Of a DNA stretch of 64,000 nucleotides, positions 61,759 through 64,000 are shown one piece after another (the first letter of the stretch is position 1; the number at the start of each line of letters is the position of its first letter). A program made the position numbers and the translations under genes. The notes under the pieces are model-generated. The model was not told the origin of the DNA, searched no databases, and saw nothing but the letters and a program-made list of their open reading frames with translations. Origin of the DNA: Burkholderia paludis (GTDB taxonomy: Bacteria > Pseudomonadota > Gammaproteobacteria > Burkholderiales > Burkholderiaceae); assembly GCF_000732615.1 (NCBI RefSeq), contig NZ_JPGL01000045.1, forward strand, positions 1 through 64,000, written 5' to 3'.

Positions 61759-62745
61759 TTACGAGCGGGCCGGCACGACCGTCGCCCAGTAACGCGTCAC
61801 GTAGCGGACGTCGATCGGCAACGTCGCCTTCAGCGTGTCGAGCACGCGCGCGGGATCGTCGAGCGGATAGGTCCCCGACACGCGCAGGTCGGCCACGGCC
61901 GCATCGCAGCGCAGGCTGCCGCGACGATAGCGGTCGAGCTCGGCGACGAGGTCCGCCAGCCGCATGTGCGACGCGACGAGCATGCCGTCGGTCCATGCGG
62001 ACGCGTACGCATCGAGCGGCGCCGGCGCGCCGATCGCGGCGCGCGTGAAATCCGCGCCCTCGCCCGCCGCGATCATGCGCGTACCGGCCGCCGCATCGAC
62101 GGGCCGCACGCGCACCGCGCCGGCGAACACCTCGAGATGCGTCGCGCCGTCGCGCTGCCGCACCGCGAAGCGCGTGCCGAGCGGCTGCAACTCGCCCTGC
62201 GCGGTCGCCACGACGAGCGGCCGCACGGGCGCGCGATCGTCGTGGCCGCTCGTCACCATGATCGTGCCGCGCAGCAGGCGCAGGCTGCGCACCGCATCGT
62301 CGAAGCGCACGTCGAGTGCCGTATCGGTATCGAGCACGACGACCGTGCGATCCGCGAGCGTCACCGTGCGCCGCTCCCCGAGCGCCGTGCGCAGGTCGGC
62401 CGGCCAGATCGCCGCGCGCCGCGCGGGCTCCGCCATCCATTCGGCACCGCCCGAGAACAGCAGGACGATCAGTACCTTGATGACCGCCTCGCGACGCCCC
62501 TCGCGCGCCGGCAACAGCGCCGCGCGCGCGGCCTGCGGGTCGAGCCCGGCCGCCGGCCGGCCGAACCCGCGCTGCATTGCTTCGATATGTCGCCATGCCG
62601 CGTCGTGCGCCGGATCCTCCGCGCGCCAGCGCGCGAGCGCGGCGACGAACGCGTCGTCGGTGCGGCCGGCCTGCCGGTCGACCCACCATTCGACCGCGCG
62701 GCGCGCAACGTCCTGCGGCACGGCCGGCGCTCCCGGGGCGGCCAT
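61759..62745 (-). CDS. fecR: FecR-type anti-sigma factor / signal transducer
   Basis: A 328-residue inner-membrane regulator. The cytoplasmic N-terminus (residues 1-85) has the FecR opening AVEWWVDRQAGRTDDAFVAA and RWRAEDPAHDAAWRHIEA. A membrane segment lies near residues 88-100 (AVIKVLIVLLFSGGAEW). The periplasmic FecR domain carries TLADRTVVVLDTDTALDVRF and LLRGTIMVTSGH, and an STN-like C-terminus follows. It controls the sigma factor encoded three bases upstream. No TonB-dependent receptor gene follows within the window. Confidence 0.88.
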   Translation of the reverse strand: MAAPGAPAVPQDVARRAVEWWVDRQAGRTDDAFVAALARWRAEDPAHDAAWRHIEAMQRGFGRPAAGLDPQAARAALLPAREGRREAVIKVLIVLLFSGGAEWMAEPARRAAIWPADLRTALGERRTVTLADRTVVVLDTDTALDVRFDDAVRSLRLLRGTIMVTSGHDDRAPVRPLVVATAQGELQPLGTRFAVRQRDGATHLEVFAGAVRVRPVDAAAGTRMIAAGEGADFTRAAIGAPAPLDAYASAWTDGMLVASHMRLADLVAELDRYRRGSLRCDAAVADLRVSGTYPLDDPARVLDTLKATLPIDVRYVTRYWATVVPARS

Positions 62746-62748
62746 CGG

Positions 62749-63258
62749 TCAGGCCGCCATCGCGAAGAAGCACTGCGTGCCGGCTTTCACGAGATAGCGC
62801 TTCGCCGTTGCGAGCGACACGCCGAGCTCGCTTGCGATCTCCGCCTGCGTGAGGCCGTCGAGCTGCGCAAGCAGGAACGCGCGCTTCGCCGCGAGCGGCA
62901 GGCCGTCGAGCATCCGGTCGATTTCGAGCAGCGTCTCGAGCACGACGGCCCGCTCCTCGGGCGACGGCGCATATGTCAGCGGGCGCTGCGCGAGCGCGTC
63001 GAGATACGCGCGCTCGATCTGCTCGCGCCGCCAGTGGTTGCTCGGCACGCGCTGCGCGACCGTCGTCAGGAGCGCGCGCGGTTCGTCCGCGCCGATCGGC
63101 TCGTCGCGCGCGAGCAGACGCATGAACGTGTCGTGCGCCAGATCGGCCGCGCGGTGCGCGCAACCGAGCTTCCGGCTCAGCCAGCCGCGCAGCCACGCGT
63201 GGTGGCCGACATGGAGGGCGTCGATTTCTCGATGGAGAGACAGCTTGTCAGCGGACAT
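62749..63258 (-). CDS. fecI: FecI-type ECF sigma-70 factor
   Basis: A 169-residue sigma factor. Region 2 is visible (HHAWLRGWLSRKLGCAHRAA then DLAHDTFMRLLARDE) and region 4 near the C-terminus (RMLDGLPLAAKRAFLLAQLD; GLTQAEIASELGVSLATAKR). Followed by fecR. A Fur-like box about 40 bp upstream predicts induction in iron starvation. Usual targets are receptor genes for ferric siderophores or citrate. Confidence 0.9.
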   Translation of the reverse strand: MSADKLSLHREIDALHVGHHAWLRGWLSRKLGCAHRAADLAHDTFMRLLARDEPIGADEPRALLTTVAQRVPSNHWRREQIERAYLDALAQRPLTYAPSPEERAVVLETLLEIDRMLDGLPLAAKRAFLLAQLDGLTQAEIASELGVSLATAKRYLVKAGTQCFFAMAA

Positions 63259-63737
63259 GGCCGGGTTCCGGAGGCGCAGGCGTCAACGATTTTGTAAATG
63301 CGAATGATTATTATATACAAAAGTAAGCTTGCGCCTGCGGTTTCGATGCGCGACGACGACGGTGCGGCGCGGCCGGCGACGCCACCGCGCCGTCGCGAGC
63401 GACGAGTCATGCCGCTAACACATCCCTTACAGCCCGGTCGATTCAATTCGTTCAATAATCATTTGACGGATCGATAACAATATTCCGGCCGCCGTCGTTT
63501 TCCCGGAAATCGCGGGAAATTATCTCGGGATCTGCAAGACCTCATTCAAAAATGGCGCAATGAAAAATCATTGATGCGCGATTTCCAACAATTCAAATCC
63601 TTCAATGGCGAATTCCGGAGGAGATCCCTGTCTTCGCCAGGCTACAAGAGAGAATTTCATTTTTGCCGTTTCAGGCGGCCTCGGTAGTCTCCTGCCATTC
63701 CGGATCACGAACACCAACGAATGCGCAAGGAGATGAA
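63259..63737. other. Intergenic region between fecI and the porin gene
   Basis: A 479-bp gap without a convincing gene. It contains the Fur-like box at 63296-63316 near fecI. The part from about 63440 to 63640 is AT-rich and likely holds the porin promoter. AAGGAG at 63727-63732 is the porin ribosome site. No terminator hairpin seen. Confidence 0.5.
63296..63316 (-). promoter_or_regulatory. Putative Fur box upstream of fecI
   Basis: The minus-strand sequence ataataatcattcgcat (63298-63314) matches much of the Fur consensus, including the ATAATCATT core. It lies about 40 bp before the fecI start, where Fur would block transcription when iron is plentiful. Confidence 0.6.
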
Positions 63738-64000
63738 ATGAAACGCACGGCCCTCTCGCTGATTTCGCTCGCGTCATGCGCGACGATACCCGTCGCACAT
63801 GCGCAGTCGAGCGTCACGCTGTATGGCGTGATCGACACGTCGCTCACCTACGTGAACCATGCGCAGGGCAAGGACAACGCGTGGATGCTCGGCAACAGCA
63901 GCGCGGGCAACCTGGCAGGAAGCCGCTGGGGCGTGAAGGGCACCGAGGATCTCGGCGGCGGGCTGAAGGCGCTGTTCCAGCTCGAGGACGGCTTCGACCC
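63738..64000 (+). CDS. Trimeric general porin (OmpC-like, Burkholderia type), N-terminal part
   Basis: The first 87 codons of an outer-membrane porin; the gene runs off the right edge. Signal peptide residues 1-22 (ALSLISLASCATIPVAHA then Q). The mature protein opens SSVTLYGVIDTSLTYVNHA, then GSRWGVKGTEDLGGGLKALF and QLEDGFDP, the standard start of gram-negative porins of beta-proteobacteria. Ribosome site AAGGAG at 63727-63732. It would be a channel for small hydrophilic solutes. Confidence 0.9.
   Translation, partial: MKRTALSLISLASCATIPVAHAQSSVTLYGVIDTSLTYVNHAQGKDNAWMLGNSSAGNLAGSRWGVKGTEDLGGGLKALFQLEDGFD

Noticed and set aside
63568..63798. A 76-codon minus-strand frame across the porin start
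   Set aside because: It overlaps the porin ribosome site and signal peptide; no domain or ribosome site.

Overview
The window is about 64 kb of GC-rich, gene-dense bacterial DNA. Protein content points to Burkholderia, most likely the B. cepacia complex and a main-chromosome segment. The reasons are the housekeeping genes alaS and glnS, a type II cellulose operon with bcsE, bcsG and bcsR homologues, a Burkholderia-type trimeric porin, an AcpA-like phosphoesterase and many LysR regulators. The assignment is inferred from protein families and was not tested by a search. I see no tRNA, rRNA, insertion sequence, prophage or CRISPR array.

Layout. 1-2 kb: a two-partner secretion pair on the minus strand (tpsB, then the first 34 codons of tpsA with an ESPR leader). 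2-16 kb: mostly stand-alone genes: an MFS exporter with a divergent LysR gene, alaS, a family III CoA-transferase, an RBBP9-like hydrolase, a glycine-zipper lipoprotein, glnS, a Nudix hydrolase, a small surface antigen, a di-haem peroxidase and AcpA. 16-22 kb: a compact six-gene minus-strand operon (XapX, amidohydrolase, DoxX, exported two-domain VOC protein, DUF1275 membrane protein, alginate-export-type porin) with a divergent LysR gene. 22.9-27 kb: an isochorismatase-like hydrolase opposite a second XapX gene, followed by a Na+/H+ antiporter, an OsmC protein and a pirin.

27-43 kb: the cellulose operon, transcribed right to left as bcsB-Z-C-E-F-Q-A-G-R. Many junctions are ATGA overlaps. It stands divergent to a GAF-GGDEF diguanylate cyclase with an intact I-site. 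BcsA (PilZ) and BcsE (RxGD) carry c-di-GMP-binding motifs, and BcsG predicts phosphoethanolamine cellulose. BcsZ has Asn where the E. coli enzyme has its catalytic base Asp.

43-49.6 kb: counterparts of E. coli ynbA, ynbB, ynbC and ynbD, split over two divergent arms. Two extra genes (an acyltransferase and a small membrane protein) suggest a dedicated but uncharacterised phospholipid pathway. 49.6-55.7 kb: an exported protein of unknown function, a DUF1266 / PcfJ-like / 793-residue helical-repeat operon of unknown function, and a divergent LuxR regulator. 55.7-61.2 kb: a chemoreceptor, a nitrilase-family amidase, a flavin-reductase/VOC pair with a divergent LysR gene, and a short stretch that may be gene debris. 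61.2-64 kb: a probable gene fragment, a fecI/fecR pair with a Fur-like box but no adjacent TonB receptor, and the start of a porin gene that leaves the window.
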